From contig NC_067196.1 of assembly GCF_000699445.3 (NCBI RefSeq), forward strand, positions 85,860,364 through 85,924,363: a stretch of DNA of 64,000 bases, given 5' to 3'. A program made the translations under genes and the position numbers. The notes beneath the pieces were generated by a model that saw nothing but the letters and a program-made list of their open reading frames with translations, was not told where the DNA came from and did not search any database. Shown here piece after piece: positions 32,080 through 45,700 of this stretch (positions within the stretch are counted from its first letter, which is position 1; each line of letters starts with the position of its first letter). This DNA is from Schistosoma haematobium. Taxonomy: Eukaryota; Platyhelminthes; Trematoda; Strigeidida; Schistosomatidae.

Positions 32080-32613
32080 CTAACCTTTAAATACAGACCA
32101 TGCTTCTTCAACTGATAAGCTAGTATCTACAAACCAATCTGTCTTAGCAGCGCATTCCTGAATGGCTGATATGTTAGCTTTCCATACATTTGGGCGGGGT
32201 GTAGTCTGATCGTATAACATGTCCCTAGTTCTAAACGTAAATGACAAAACAACGTGATCGCTGTTCACTAACGGCGGAAGAATATTTAGGTCGACAATAT
32301 CCTCAGTGTCATGAGTGATTACCAAGTCCAACAGAGAGGAACCTTGGTTAGCACCAAAACGTGTGGGTTCGGATACATGCTGCACTAGTGTATGCTCCAT
32401 TATTGTTACCAGGATCCTACTATCAAAGGAGTTTATAGATCCTTCAGTGGTCATCTCAGTCCAACTATTATCAGGTGCATTAAAGTCTCCTATTATCAAA
32501 TATCTGGTATTTGCACTCCAAAGATGAATGTGCTCTAAAATAAAGTTATCAGCTAAGCAGATCGGGCTGCGATAGATGACATCGAGCATAAATGTACTAC
32601 ACCCGATAGCCAA
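32080..32613 (-). pseudogene. CR1-like endonuclease domain
   Basis: An open segment with YRSP, the GDFNAP metal-binding motif and the SDH histidine motif of the EEP endonuclease fold. It is followed by a stop before the RT linker. Confidence 0.8.
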
Positions 32614-33330
32614 TTTACAGCTAATGATTTCACAAGTACCGCTATCATGGAATTCGCTAGCAGAGGAGCGGATATTTATATTATTGGCTATATATAACAG
32701 GACGCCACCTCCTTTTCTACATCTATGTCTATCACTCCTGAGATAATGGTATCCGAATAATTATTCTGTAATGTCTAAGTCATGTACTAACCAAGTTTTT
32801 GTCACTGCTACACTGCATTCCTTCCTCCACAGAGAACAAACGGTTTGGTTGTTCACATTTGTAAGTACTACCAACCATTTTAGTCAGATTAAAATGTAAA
32901 ACACAATATGATCACAGTATGAACACAGTGTCAGTCAACTAGTAAAAGGGTACTACAAGACAAACTTTAGCAAGATTTCAAACCTTAACTAAAGTACTTT
33001 GATTTAGACCAAGAATGCTTTTGAGCAATAATTACACAAAAGCAAGCATAATCACAACAAGTACAAAATCACTGACCTTTTTGAAACACCGACGACAAAC
33101 TAATTTAGAAGCAGAAACGATACTGTAATCGAATACTTTAACTGAAATAAATTCAATTAAAGTGAAAACAGTAGTCTTGGTACGTAATGACGATCAAAAC
33201 AATAGAATTTACTCAACGAGGAAAAATATCACTGTCCCTTTAATTAGCGTCCGTGACCCTGATCATATCGTTTTCTACACTGACTCGTTGTATCGTAAGA
33301 ATCAGCAATATAAGGTTTGATATTTCCGAA

Positions 33331-34863
33331 GAACACATTTAGGCCGAAGATAGAATAATATCTATTTAATATGAATAAGAGATAAAGTACGCAATGATAG
33401 CCACGCCTGCAACCATGCCATCTGATTGATTTAATTAAGTGTTTCTGCGTTCACCACTGTTGACCTCCTCTCAGTGTTACATGTTGAAAGTGAATCTTCT
33501 CAGTGAGCATATGTTCAGTTTTCGTGCCTTAAGGTAACCCTCGTGCTGTTGATAAAAGAAACCAGACAAGTAGTGAATAGGTCCTTATTTCGATCTTCGC
33601 GCAGTCACAGTGGAGCGTGGGATTATCTGTTCAGACAAACAAAGCCTCTCAACATTCAATATAAGATAATTAAAAATATAACCCCTATGCAAAATAAGGA
33701 AGTGAATGAATACTTGACCTGTACTGTTTTGGCATATGCTTGGTTGTTTGAAGTCAACTCTTAACCAACCAACCTATGCTGTTACACAGTCTCGAAGACC
33801 GTGTAATTAGGGACCGATACCACTGCAGACTCACCAACCTTATGGGTGCTACTCAGCATGGCCGACAACAGGGAACTTAGAATATCCTAAATAATTTTAG
33901 GTCCCTACAACTTCATGTAAGCTTACGAGGAATATAATTAATAAACGACCAAAGAGGTTTTGAAAATTGAGACACGATTTTCGAAACTAGAGTTAAGAAT
34001 ATGACGGGTTATAATATAACGGTTGTTGCAGTTAGCCTGGAAACTTCATGACTATGTGGCAACGATTATCAGAATCAGGAAGCGTCAAATTAATGTTGCA
34101 TTTAATATGGTTCTCTTGAAAAAGACACACTTGTAGAGGCAAATTTCCCCTATATCAGACTCCAATAAATGACATCCTGTTAACTGAGTATTTAACGCTG
34201 GCTAAATATCCTAGTAGAGTTATGGATTTACTCGAGATTATTCAGAAGCCTGAACACCAGTTGTAGAGATATTTCATTGTTAAAGATTAATAAAATCCGC
34301 AGGCGTAAAGCAAGCAAGCATACAGTGAAACCAAGAGTGTGTATGTGAGTGTCAAAAATCCATACATATTTATGAGTCATAATCAAGTGTGAATAAATTA
34401 TTGATTGTCTGTATGTTACAACCAATAGGAGAATATATTGGGGTTGATGTGCAGACACGCGCTCAATCGTACATACACAGAAATTAACATAGTGAATTAA
34501 GTGTCTGAATTACAGTGAGTAGACAAATAATACAGTAGTTTAATGGGCTTACATTATAAGCTCCCATCCACAACATTGGTGTTTTTATTTACGAAAACAA
34601 TATTTTTGTTCACATCCATGTTCGACAAAGAGACAAAAAACGGAATTGTTTTTAAAATAAATATACAACTCAATATGATGAGTAAGTGTCAAGTTGCACT
34701 AATAGCTTGTGTGTTGAAACGTTTTATATCATGTATGTATAAACGTATATTTAACATCAACGAACTGCATCGAGTTAAAATGTAAGTATAATGAAGATCC
34801 GTGGGGCCAATAAAAAAATAGTAATGAGAACAAAGAAGGATTTTTGTGTTATAAGAGCAATCT
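33331..34863. other. Intergenic, no gene recognised
   Basis: Small unrelated frames only. Possible old repeats around 33430-33560 and 33770-33900, but no second copy here confirms them. Confidence 0.35.
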
Positions 34864-36235
34864 CAGGACTTGGTCTAGATAAATATGGTGGTTGCTACAT
34901 ACATATCTGGCCAGTGTACTCTTCTTCCTGATCTTGTTGTAAATCCTGTTGCTGCTGGACTTTGATGTGATGTATTGTTCGTGGCAGGTAGTTTGTATCG
35001 TGCTTGCTCTGTTGTAGGTTTAGACGGTTTTATCGTTGTCTGTTTTTCAGTGTACTCTAAAAACGCTGGCTTTACCCTATCGATGCGAACAGTATCATTT
35101 TTACCTGCTCTTTCCACTGTAATGGTTTTACTGTCCTTTCAGAATATTTTAAAAGGGCCATCGTAAGGAGTCTGTAACGGCTGTCGCACTCTATCATTTC
35201 TGACGAATACATATGAGCATTTGTCTAGTTCATTGGGTACGAATGACCCAATGGACCTAATGGATTCCATCTAGTGTTTTAATTGTTGCACGTAGTTGGT
35301 TATATCTGCTGGAATATCCGTTGCGCGGTCGAAAATCTCACCAGGAAAACGTAACGCTGTTCCATAAACCAACTCAGCAGCACAACAACCGATGTCTTGT
35401 TTGATAGTTGAGCGAATGCCTAATAGTATCAAAGGAAGCTTGACATACCATTTGTAATCTCCTCCTGTGGCCGCCAAAGAGGTTTTTAACTGCCTGTGGA
35501 ACCTTTCTATCATCCCATTAGCAGTCGGATGATAAGCAGTGGTTCAAATCCTCTTAATACCGAAAGTATCTGTAAGTTGATGAAATAATTTGCTTTCAAA
35601 CTCAGCTTCACGGTCAGTCGTAATTGTTGTAGGGACACCGAAGTTTGTAATCCAGTGTTTCACTAGTTTCTTCGCCACTGTTGATGCCGACTTGTTTTTT
35701 AACGGGACTGCTATGGGCCATCTCGTAAATCTATGTACATGCACACTCCCTTCTAATAAACCGCTTTCCTTGTACCAACCTTGACTTACCTTCCTTCATA
35801 TGAGCTTACTCCAACTTGTTAAACATCCCAACTCACTGTTCTTTATTACTACATTCTCTTATATAGAGCCTCTGACTTCATTTCACCCTAACAAGAGATC
35901 ATATGAATTTAATCTAACTTATTATACCTCTGTCTGTTTTACTACACAATGTTAAGCAACGTTTGGCGTTCATATCCAAGTACCTTTCTGTTCTTCTGTT
36001 TCTTCTCTTTTTCTATAGAATCTAGCTCTGAGGGCACAGTTATGGAACTTCTGACGTCTGGAACAAACTCGACGTACGCGTCTCCTCAAGATCGTGGTTT
36101 ACAGCAAGCGCTCTACGAGTCTACTTTATAACAACTATAAGCTTAATAAGTCGGGAAGCATGCTGTGCGCCAACAAATGTTGTAATTTATAGATCATGCC
36201 TGTAAAAATGGTGTGTACCTGCTCATGCAGAAATA

Positions 36236-36267
<32 letters not shown>

Positions 36268-36560
36268 GTAGTAGTAGTAGTAGTAGCATGTGCGTGTAAC
36301 CATTAGAAATTCGTAACGGTCCAACGATGTCGATCTGAATGTGGTCGAACCTAGCGCTAGCGGCGGGAAAAATTCCTGTAGGAGATATGATGTGTCCATT
36401 TTCGTAAATCATTGTTTATGTTTGGCCATACAAACCTATCTGTGATAAGCTTTACAGTGGCTTTTATACCTAAATGCGATATGCTGTGTAATTTCTCAAA
36501 AATGTTTCGTCCCATATCATTAGGTACAAAGGGGGGAGTTTTACCTGTTGAAGTATCACA
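34864..36560 (-). mobile_element. Gypsy-type LTR retrotransposon remnant (integrase to end of Pol)
   Basis: On the minus strand, a zinc-binding segment with HSISHLGIKATVKLITDR near 36470 starts the integrase. Core pieces follow: FDHIQIDIVGPL (first D), DREAEFESKLFHQLTDTFG (second D), and MIERFHRQLKTSL (E). The C-terminal tail IDRVKPAFLE and TRSGRRVHWPDMYV follows, typical of schistosome Gypsy elements. A 540-bp insertion splits the core, and a frameshift lies near 35530. No LTRs, RT or Gag are present. Confidence 0.85.
35748..36290 (+). repeat. Unknown insertion inside the integrase core
   Basis: The integrase reading GYTHM stops at 36290 and resumes as MYI and RFTRWP at about 35747. In between lie 540 bp of unrelated sequence ending on the plus strand in (ATT)n followed by (AGT)n. 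The 3' microsatellite suggests a retroposon, but no second copy or clear target duplication is visible. Confidence 0.55.
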
Positions 36561-36899
36561 AGTTAAGGTGTCCTATCGTATTGAACATTAGAGTTCTAGT
36601 AATATCAGTATTCTAATTTACGAAAACTTATCCCCTGTTTCTACAACTACAACACACCAACTTAAAACCTGTTGCATTCGTAACAATTTGACCTTTCCTT
36701 AAAACCTGCAATATTCATGTAACAAATCGTTATCTGAGAATATATATTATTTATTTACTTATAGTTGAAAGAAATAACTATGAAGCATTAACTTCAGTGT
36801 CGTTTCCTAGTATATTAAAAATTATAATTAGATGAAACACCTTTAGGAAGTACAACTTTTCAAGTCATAGTGCCTGTGGTTAACCTCAAAATTCCAGAG

Positions 36900-37377
36900 T
36901 GTTATAGCCCAAAACCGCCAACCAGAAGCATAGAATTACCGATCAGATCAAGGACGCGTAAGACAAGTGCGAGCAGTCTAGAGTCCTGATTGGTCCTGCT
37001 TTCCGCCTAGCCCAGCCAGTTAAGTCCAGAACACCAGTCTCAGCCTCTGTAATATGAATCATTATATTTCAAACATACTGAGTTTATATACCAATCAAAC
37101 AGACCACAACGTAGCATAAAATAGAAAATAACATTCGTTCAAAATTTGGCCAAATGTGGCTGTGAATGTGTGAGGCAGTGACTAATAGACAGGGCATAAT
37201 TAAAGAATGGTAAATCGTAGAACAATAGTTCATAGGCCAAAATAGAGCTTATAATGAGAGCAACATGAATATGAACAGTTAAGTTACATAACAACTGTAC
37301 GATAAAAATATACTTCTAGTATTGGCCCATAAAAGGATCCCAAAGTTACCATTCATCATGTTTATCGGGACCTAACA
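36900..37377 (-). mobile_element. Solo LTR of the 8161-10355 family, diverged
   Basis: The plus-strand ends are TGTTATAGCCC and GGACCTAACA. Internal blocks (TTTATATACCAATCAAACAGACCACAACGTA in part, GGCTGTGAATG, GGTAAATCGTAGAAC) match the family. The flanks CAGAG (36895-36899) and CAGGG (37378-37382) are a target duplication with one change. Confidence 0.8.
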
Positions 37378-38529
37378 CAGGGTCTGCAGTCAACTGTGCT
37401 CTAGACTCTTTTGAATATCTCTCCGTCCCCTTATGATTAAGGATTCGTTGGCCCGAACTACGTTTGCAGTTCTGGATATCACTAGTGCTGTGTACATAGT
37501 GATGGGTATATTTGCATCGAGCTTAGTTGATGTTTGTCTCAACGCCCATAAACTCCTACACCATTCAGCTACACTCGAACTCCAGTGTACCATAGTCTTG
37601 GGTGCCGTTACTTACTTTACTAAGTAAACCACTGTGTAACTATTCTGATACATTAATCTCCACGTTAGACACAGTAATCAACTACAGTGACTGATATGGA
37701 CATATAAAATCTACACAACTTTATACTCATATTAGAATATAGCATCTGAAAGAGTATATGACATTAATTGAATTCTCCCAGTTAATTCATGCCTTGTTGT
37801 ATGAATAATCCGGATCCCTTATATCAATCCGTCTAATATCCCTTCCTTTGCTTACCTGCCATGTATCTGTAGACCACTAGCGTAGGTGATCTGTGTCAAA
37901 TGAATGATGACCTACTCGAATTAGACGGGAATGGTGTGACCGTCCGGCTGAAGTCGAAGTCATACCTTGCGATTAGTACTTGACCTGCTATGGCTTCTAT
38001 GGTGACCGTACAATACAAGCGATGTGATTACAGACATATATTGATAGGAGTATGTATAAGGAATAGAGTGAGATCACTACTACATGGGCCACTCCACGGC
38101 GTGCAATTATTTTATGCTTGTTGGCTGTCATAGACCTTCACGGGGATTGGTGAACTAGTCGACACTCAATGACTCGACTGCCGGATGTTTTGGTTAGGGC
38201 TCAGTGACATTTCGTTGGCCTTAAATATCTGTTTGATGACCTATAATGATTGGAAGTATTAGAATTTATTTGTTAACTGCGAATCCCCAACACAGTATAA
38301 TATACAGCAATTAGAACTAGATGAACACAAATGAACGGATTATATTTGGAACTCGTAATAAGCGTGTCGTCAAGTACAAAGAAGTGATTAGTTCATAAAA
38401 TAATATAAATATAAATATATAAAGAAGCTTAGGTTTAAACGAAAATAATTTAAAATAGATAATATCACCACGAGAAAGTAACAGCTCATTCATTTACAAT
38501 TCCAAGTAACTTAATACCGACCATAGCTG
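37378..38529. other. Intergenic, nothing recognised
   Basis: The interval 37860-38230 is less AT-rich and may be an old repeat; no partner seen. Confidence 0.35.
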
Positions 38530-41051
38530 GTACTTTGATTAGTGGTCACGATTGCCTATCGTGATGATCCAACCGAGCTATATTGGCTGGAACATATGTT
38601 CCTGTAGATTCTACCATGCCAGGCACATCGGATAGAGGACGGTAAGACTAAAAGCACCAACTCAAAGTCTGAGGGCGAAGTCGTACTGCTGACTGTAGAG
38701 TGGTGTGACAGCAGTAAGGTGTTTCCCTCGGACGACCAGCATCTGCAGCGATCCTGCCTTCCCACAAGGAGGGGTGGGGTTAGAAAAGGTCGACCCTAAA
38801 AATGTCACACCTCACCTTACCTCACGGATTTCCGTCTCCGGCGGTAAGGCTCTTTGAAGAATGGAGATAACACATTAAAAACCTTCCACGAAAAGGCCGT
38901 GCGCGACCGGCCTCAAGCGGTTGTCCCTTTGGCTCTGAGGACACGCTCTCAGGTCTTTAAGACCAACATTAATCCAACTTCTCAAGAAATACCCTTCCAC
39001 AGTGTGGGCAGCCCGGAAGTGATATCAGCCCTCATACCCGTAACAGCACACGAGACCAAGTTGGTCACATCCAAATCCTTCCCACACCTCCTAATACCTC
39101 TTTTATCTCCATGACTAACCCTCCTCACGTCTCTTTATCACCTCGCATCGCTAGGTTAAACGATTCAAGTACGCAGGACATTATTCCCGATCTCCTGGAA
39201 CCACGCTCTAAACTACATATAAGAGCTTTCAACGTCCGAACACTGTGCCAAATAGGACAACAGGCTTCCTTAGCTAGGACTTTAGAATCCCGCGCCATCT
39301 ATGTGTGCTGCGTCTCCGAAACGCGCATACAGGATCCGAGTAGCGTCATTCGCTTGACCTCACCATGCCAAAATAAAGAACCGACTCGATTCACACTTCG
39401 TGTATCTGGAAGCCCTGATTCTGCTTCCCGTGGCCTCGCCGGCGTAGGTATAGCTTTGAGTCCTAAGGCAGGACTAGCTCTCTTAGAGTGGATCCCAGTA
39501 GACAGTCGTTTGTGCGCTGTCCGACTGAACGGAACAGTAAGGACTCGGAAAGATAGAGACGTTCGTCGCCGCCTCTTCATCGTCTCTGCATATTCTCCCA
39601 CTAACTGCAGCTGAGATGTAAAACACGAGTTTTACAGAAAGCTTTCCGACCTTCTCCGAAAAGCTAGGCGCTCTGATGAAGTAATAATGGCTGGTGACTT
39701 TAATTCTCAAATAGGTAAACTAAGTGAAAAGGAAAGACACCTAGGTGGATCTTATAGCATTGTGGCTCAAAGAACAGATAATGGCGACCGTCTGTTGCAG
39801 CTATGCTCAGATAACCGCCTGTTCCTTGCAAATACTAACTTCAAGAATAAGGAAAAACATATTTTAACATGGCTACCCCCTAATTCGTCTCAACGTTGGA
39901 CCCAAATAGATCACATCGCTATCAGCCACCGATGGAGGGGCTCGATAGAAGACTGTCGCTCATTCTGGAGCACATGCTTAGATTCAGATCATGCTCTAGT
40001 ACGAGCGCATATTTGCCTGCGTCTTACTGGACGTAAGAAAGACGCTGCAAGGAAACCTATCAGGGTCCTGTTTAGTGATAGTCAAACTAAGAGTATATTT
40101 CATGAGCAACTAGAAAAACAGCCAGGCAGCCATGTAGGTGATGTCCACCCCGAGGCAACATGGAATGATATCCGAAAAGCTGTGGAAACAGCAGTGATAT
40201 CTGCTAGTAAGGTAAACCACAAGGTTAGGAAGAAACACTGGATCTCAGCAGCACCTATCGCACTTATAGATGCTCGGAAACTCATTCCACCTGGCTCTGA
40301 ACATAATGAAGAGCGGAGTCAGCTTAAGCGCAAGCTGACAAGAAGTCTACGCAGTTATCGTGAACAGTGGTGGGTAGCGAAAGCAAGAGAGATGGAAAAG
40401 GCAGTGGCAATAGGTAATAGCAGACAATTGTTCAGACTTGTTAAGGAAACAGGTATTAGGAACCCAACTGTTAGCGAAACTATCTTGGAAAAAAATGGAC
40501 ATATTATACATTATCAATCCAGGAGATTGGATCGATGGGCAGAACAATTTAGGGATCAGTTCAACTGGCCTTCAGCCACATTTCGGTTTCTCACGATCTC
40601 CAGTCAACCTGAACGGCAAATTAATGTAGGTCCTCCGTCCCTTTACGAAGTTGAAAAAGCCATAAGAAATCTGAAACGAGGGAGAGCAGCAGGCCCTGAC
40701 AGGTTTACTCCTGAGATTTTTAAGGATGGTGGTTCAGTATTAGCAGTGAGATTAACTGAGGTCTTAGGTAGAATTTGGGAACTGGACGTAATCCCATCTG
40801 ATTGATCTCAATCACTGATTGTGCCAGTCTATAAGGAAGGTTAAAAATCCTCTTGTAACAATCACAGAGGAATCAGTTTGACAAATATAGTGTCTAAAAT
40901 ATTAGCTTCAATAATACTTCGACGCCTAACTAAAGCTCGTGAAGAGCAGACTAGAGAAAATCAGGCTGGTTTTCGACCTGGACGTGGTTGTATAGACCAG
41001 ATATTCAGACTACGTCAGGTTCTAGAACACAGACACACGTTCAGACCTACT
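38530..41051 (+). mobile_element. RTE-A retrotransposon, 5' UTR to mid-RT, 3'-truncated
   Basis: The 5' region (to about 38850, with TTTCCGTCTCCGGCGGTAAGG) is shared with 55918-56520. The ORF then runs nearly open: 5' part from 38854, endonuclease from 39111 (AFNVRTLCQIGQQ, VCCVSETRIQD, AGVGIALSP, FIVSAYSPTNCS, AGDFNSQIGK, IDHIAISHRWRGS, SDHALV). A linker follows, then RT fingers (LKRGRAAGPDRFTPEIFKDG) and ENQAGFRPGRGCIDQIF. In-frame stops occur at 39612-39614, at 40803 and soon after. Sequence ends abruptly at about 41050, before the catalytic YADD region. Confidence 0.9.
39111..40805 (+). pseudogene. RTE-A endonuclease and RT N-terminal region
   Basis: One frame from 39111 to 40805 with a single internal TGA at 39612-39614, which separates FIVSAYSPTNCS from DVKHEFYRKLSDLLRKA. 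Both halves are in the same frame, so this is a point nonsense change. Endonuclease spans about residues 35-300, then a basic linker and the start of the RT. The reading frame continues past 40805 with further stops. Confidence 0.88.
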
Positions 41052-42195
41052 TGATAAGATCCCACTTTTATTGAAAGTATGGATTCAACGAGGGTGGCCA
41101 AACATGAAACAAGTAGAAATAATATTCATTAAAAACCACATCTTAAAAGTCGTAAAGTATTTTGACATCGGACGTGAAATCCAGAGTTAATTTCATGACA
41201 AACATAATCGTCACACTCTCCCAGTAATTTTGTATGCAGATATATTATGTACACAGGACGAGTGCTAATTCGTATACATTTTATGCTACAGATCAGAACA
41301 ATAAGTTCTCAATAGTTGTCTTATGGGGATTCATTCCTATAGACAAGTCAACCACATACAAAATTACAGACAACCTAATAATACAATATAGGAAATGAAC
41401 TGTCTCTAATTATCTAAGATCTACTGACATCTTTAGCGAGATGGAAAAACTACTAATTACTCAAAACATTATTCTTTTTTTTAATTTCAAGAACATACTC
41501 TAGAACAATTAAATTTAGAAACAATACAATACATAAACTTGGTGAATAAACACAACTATAATAGTAATAAAAGACCAACAAACATAAATACACTTATAGA
41601 TTTTGAAACAGGTAACTGATTGTGTACAAATCCCAGAAGTAACCTGAATCAAACAAAGATGAAATCAACCGGAGGAGGAGGAGGAGGAGAATTAAACAAT
41701 AAATGCATAAGACAAAAAATATAAACGTTTTCACGAAGGAATATTGGATACTGAAAGAACAAGTAACTTGACGATGGATAGATAGATAGATGGATAAGGG
41801 TAGAAATAACCATAATTGTCATTATTACAGATTAATATGTCACTTTATAACAATATTGTGTATATGTTTTATAAAATTAATCAATACTAAGCACAAAAAT
41901 AAGCATACTTGGATCTTAAACTTTTTGTAATGTTTTATAATGTATATGATTACTTGATTTATATAATAATGGTAATTATAACAGTGGAAATAATAAACCT
42001 TAAAATAAACTAGCATAAATGCATAATATTTAGAAAAAGAACCTCACAATAAGCATGAAAATGCAATTTAAACAATATAAATGCACAAATATAACTGGAC
42101 TAGTCAATAAGTAGTAATTCATAACAATAATAATAGAGATGATTTTGTGAAAATTTAAAACATCTGAAAAAAAAAGAGATAAAAAGAGAAAAGAT
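41052..42195. other. 3' flank and probable 3' UTR of the E-protein gene
   Basis: AT-rich, no repeats recognised. AATAAA-type signals occur on the minus strand at several places (for example near 41870), so the poly-A site cannot be fixed. Confidence 0.35.
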
Positions 42196-42719
42196 TCAAC
42201 TTCCACTGCTACTATTATTGTTATTATCAGGGTGGATAGAAGTAGATGAATGATGAACAGAAGAATGCCTGTTATCATTGTCTATATCAGGTTTTAAAAT
42301 AGAACGTACTATTGAAGGTTTAGTTTCATCTTCACTGCTTTCAACATCGTCTTCATCATCCTCATCTTCATCATCATCGTATTCTTCACCTGAATTATTA
42401 CTTGTCATACCAATAGTTCCAAATCTTTGTGAATTATTATTTAATGAATGTGTGGATTGAACTGATTGTATTATGGAACCAGAATGCCAATTATCTGAAG
42501 ATTTATTATTAGTAGCATTTTTTGTGAAACTATTATTAACTATCGACAAATGATGTGGTTGTTGTTGTTGTGATGTAATATGGGTATACGGTTCCGACGG
42601 GCATTGTTGAACTTCAGAATGTAAATAGCCAGGAGTACAAACATCTCCAGCAGATCCAGTACTCGATGATGCATAATCATTACGACTATTAACTATTGGC
42701 AAATTTTCGCCATAGACAG
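42196..42719 (-). CDS. da: E-protein terminal exon
   Basis: Acceptor ATTTTAG at 42726-42720; stop TGA at 42198-42196. Encodes [20 protein letters not shown] and 150 more residues: Gln/His-rich, then [20 protein letters not shown], then Ser/Asn-rich SSSGS at the end. No homologue of this tail is recognised in vertebrate E-proteins. Confidence 0.88.
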
Positions 42720-45700
42720 CTAAAATGTATTTTAAAAAATGTTGTAAACCATTTAGTTATTCAATTGAATAGAAATTGAATACACTGAATATGACCAATA
42801 AACAACAGAATACCAATTTTCTCTAATTTGTTAAAATGATAAAGATTTAACGTCTGAAACCAGATTTATGTGTTCAATAAGCAACATTAATGAACCTTTC
42901 TTTACCCTGATAATAATACATTCATTTTATTGCAGCATATTTTTTTTTGTTTCAAATCTTTCTCAAGTTTAATTAAGTCACTTTCATTTCTCTTGACTTT
43001 ATAATTTTAATTCTAATTAACTGATTTCAACTTACATGATTCTTTATTATTTCCAGTCTTCATTTTTTTACGACCTTATTAACTTTATTAAAACCTCCAC
43101 AATACCATGATATACATATCCATTTTTAACCACCTATGTATTTATAAGTATATCGAATTTTAACATAATTTTGATTTTAAATCAAAAGTGGGAAACCAAT
43201 AGGACCACGCAACATAAAAACTGAAGTCAGACGATGAAGTAATTGCAAACACGCTTCACGTTCTATTTATGAAGATTGGGGAGGAGGAACAAGTTGCCCA
43301 CGAACTGGAAAGGACACCTCATCAGGATACCAAAGAAAGTAGATCCGAGCAAATGTGAGAACTATAGAAACATCACACCGCTGCAGTACCAGGAAAAATT
43401 TTCGACATACTGTTGCTAAACCGAATAAAAGACTCAGTAGATGCCCAACTTCGGGATCAATAGGTCAGACCTCGTTAGGATCGGTCGGGCACAGACCAAA
43501 CCGCGACACTAAGGATCAATGTTGAACAATCAATTGAATGGAATTACTCACTATAGTTTAACTTCCTCCACTATGAGGTGTTTTGCCAGTGTGGATAGAA
43601 GAACATTATGGAAACTTCTTCCATATTATGGCTTATATGAGAAAATCGTCAACATCATACGGAATTCACACGACGGACTACAGTGCAAAGTCGTGCATGG
43701 AGGATAGCTCACAGACGCATTTCAAGTGAGGAACGGAGACAGAAAACGTTATCTATCTCCCCCTTTCCCTACCTTCTGGTGGCTGACTCGATTATGAAGA
43801 CCTCCACATCTGGTGGAAAACATGGAATACAATAGACAACTTCGATGCAACTAGACGATTTGGACTTCGCAGATCATCAAGCTCTTCTATCCCATACACA
43901 TCAACAAATGCACGTCAAGACAAAAAGCGTAACAACAGCCTCTGCTGCAGCAAGCCTCAACACGCACAAAGGATAAACCAACATCCTCAAATATAGCACA
44001 CAGAACACCAACACTGTCATACTTGATGGAGAAACTCTGGAAGAGGTGGAAACTTTTCCATACCTGAACAGCATCACCAATGAACAAGGAGGATCTGATA
44101 CAGATGTAAAGGCAGCATTCCTACAATTGAAGAAAATATGGAACTAAAAACAACTGTCAACAAATATCAAAATGAGAATCTTCAATACGAACGTCAAGAC
44201 AGTTCTACTGTACGAGGTTGAGACGCAGAGAACTACCACAACCTTCACCAAAAAGGTACAAGTATTGATAAACAATTGTCTACGTGATACTCAATGTCCG
44301 TTGACCGGGTACCATCAGCAACAACCTACTGTGGGAGGGAACAAACCAGCTTCCAACTGAAGAAGAAATTAGGAAAAGACAATAGAAATGGGTAGGACAT
44401 ACATTTCGGAAGTCATCAAATTGCATCACGAGACAAGCCCTAACTTGGAATCCTGAAGGGGAACGGAAAAGAGAAAGGCCAAAGAACAGAGTTGAGAATT
44501 GGAAACAGACATGAAAAGGATGAATAGCAACTGGAAAAGATTTCCTAGGACAGTGCTGGATAGAGGATGATAGTGAGCGACCTATGCTCCTTCAAGAGGA
44601 GTAACAGGCGTAAGTAAGAAGTAAACCGTGATGTAACATGAAATTTTGAAACTTGTGAAAGTAGGCACTAAGAATGTCAATGATAGTTAATATAAGAATC
44701 GGAGTGAAAATTTTTAGAAAACTAATTACTCCGTTTAACATAAACTATGAAGGAATTTTCAACTAACATATGAATAATAGACTATATACATACCAGTTCC
44801 ATGTGTAATATGAGATAGACGTGGATCATAATCCAATATATGACTTGATGGATTTTGTGATGACGATGTTACAACAGGAGTAGAATAATTCACTGAATTA
44901 GTATTACACAAACGATTTATGGCGCTTCCAATTGAATTGATATGTGTATTATTACTACTACTACTACTACTGCTACCACAGCCACCTCCAGTGCTACCAC
45001 TGAAATGTGGTGCTTCACCACTTTTTTCCTCTTCACGACGTTTTAAACAAGCTTGTTTAGGATTTAAATTACGTTCTAGTAAAGAATTCACAAAAATAAA
45101 ATAAAAAAGAGATGAGCAGTTTAACTTTTAAAATAATCACTCTTATTATTAATATTATTACCATAAAAATTGTTTAAAACATATATAAGTGAACAATATT
45201 GCTTCCGATTAGATAGTTATCATACTTCATTCTATCATACAGGATATATTTAAATGAGGATATTAAAAAGCACAAAGCCAAGCAAGTCAGTTATTAGGAA
45301 CAATGAAATAGATTATATACCTAAAATGAATAAGTAAAATGTAAAAACCGATAGTAAGAAAAGAGGTGTATCAGCAGTGATCATTAGTCTTCTTTACTCT
45401 ATAATTTCTAGTGATTAATATTTCGGTATCTATTTAGTCAACTTTCAATATACTACTTATATTGAAATAACAATTCTAGTTGTTATTATTTTTATAAAGT
45501 AGAGATGGATGGTGATTAGCAAAGTAATCCAGGACGCGTATTTCGTCTTATTCACATCAGTAATAATAGATCAGATATCTATCTTATCATCAATTTGTAC
45601 TTTTTTTATGATTATATTAGTCAGTCAGTCAGCTACAACGTAGAAACAGGCACATATATGCATCGGTTCAAGTTGCCATACCTCATTAACACAACAAGAG

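Larger units (their letters stand above)
29790..33330 (-). mobile_element. CR1-like non-LTR retrotransposon, frameshifted copy
   Basis: The minus strand shows an endonuclease (HRCRKGGGVLLYIAN near 32710; DVIYRSP; YLIIGDFNAPDNSW; LLDLVITHD; NSDHVVLSF, 32613-32240). A linker follows (KTRRSYEKQL). The reverse transcriptase is 31960-30870: LKPDKSSSSDDIHPRIMK, DWKDTIISPVYKAGSRD, HGFRKGLSCLTNLL, VDVIFIDLSKAFNKVSH, SGVPQGTILGPLLFLLY and the catalytic FADD. The thumb and C-terminus extend to about 30090. FADD with this endonuclease order is CR1/Jockey-group. Frameshifts near 31300 and 30850 make it inactive. Ends are approximate. Confidence 0.88.
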
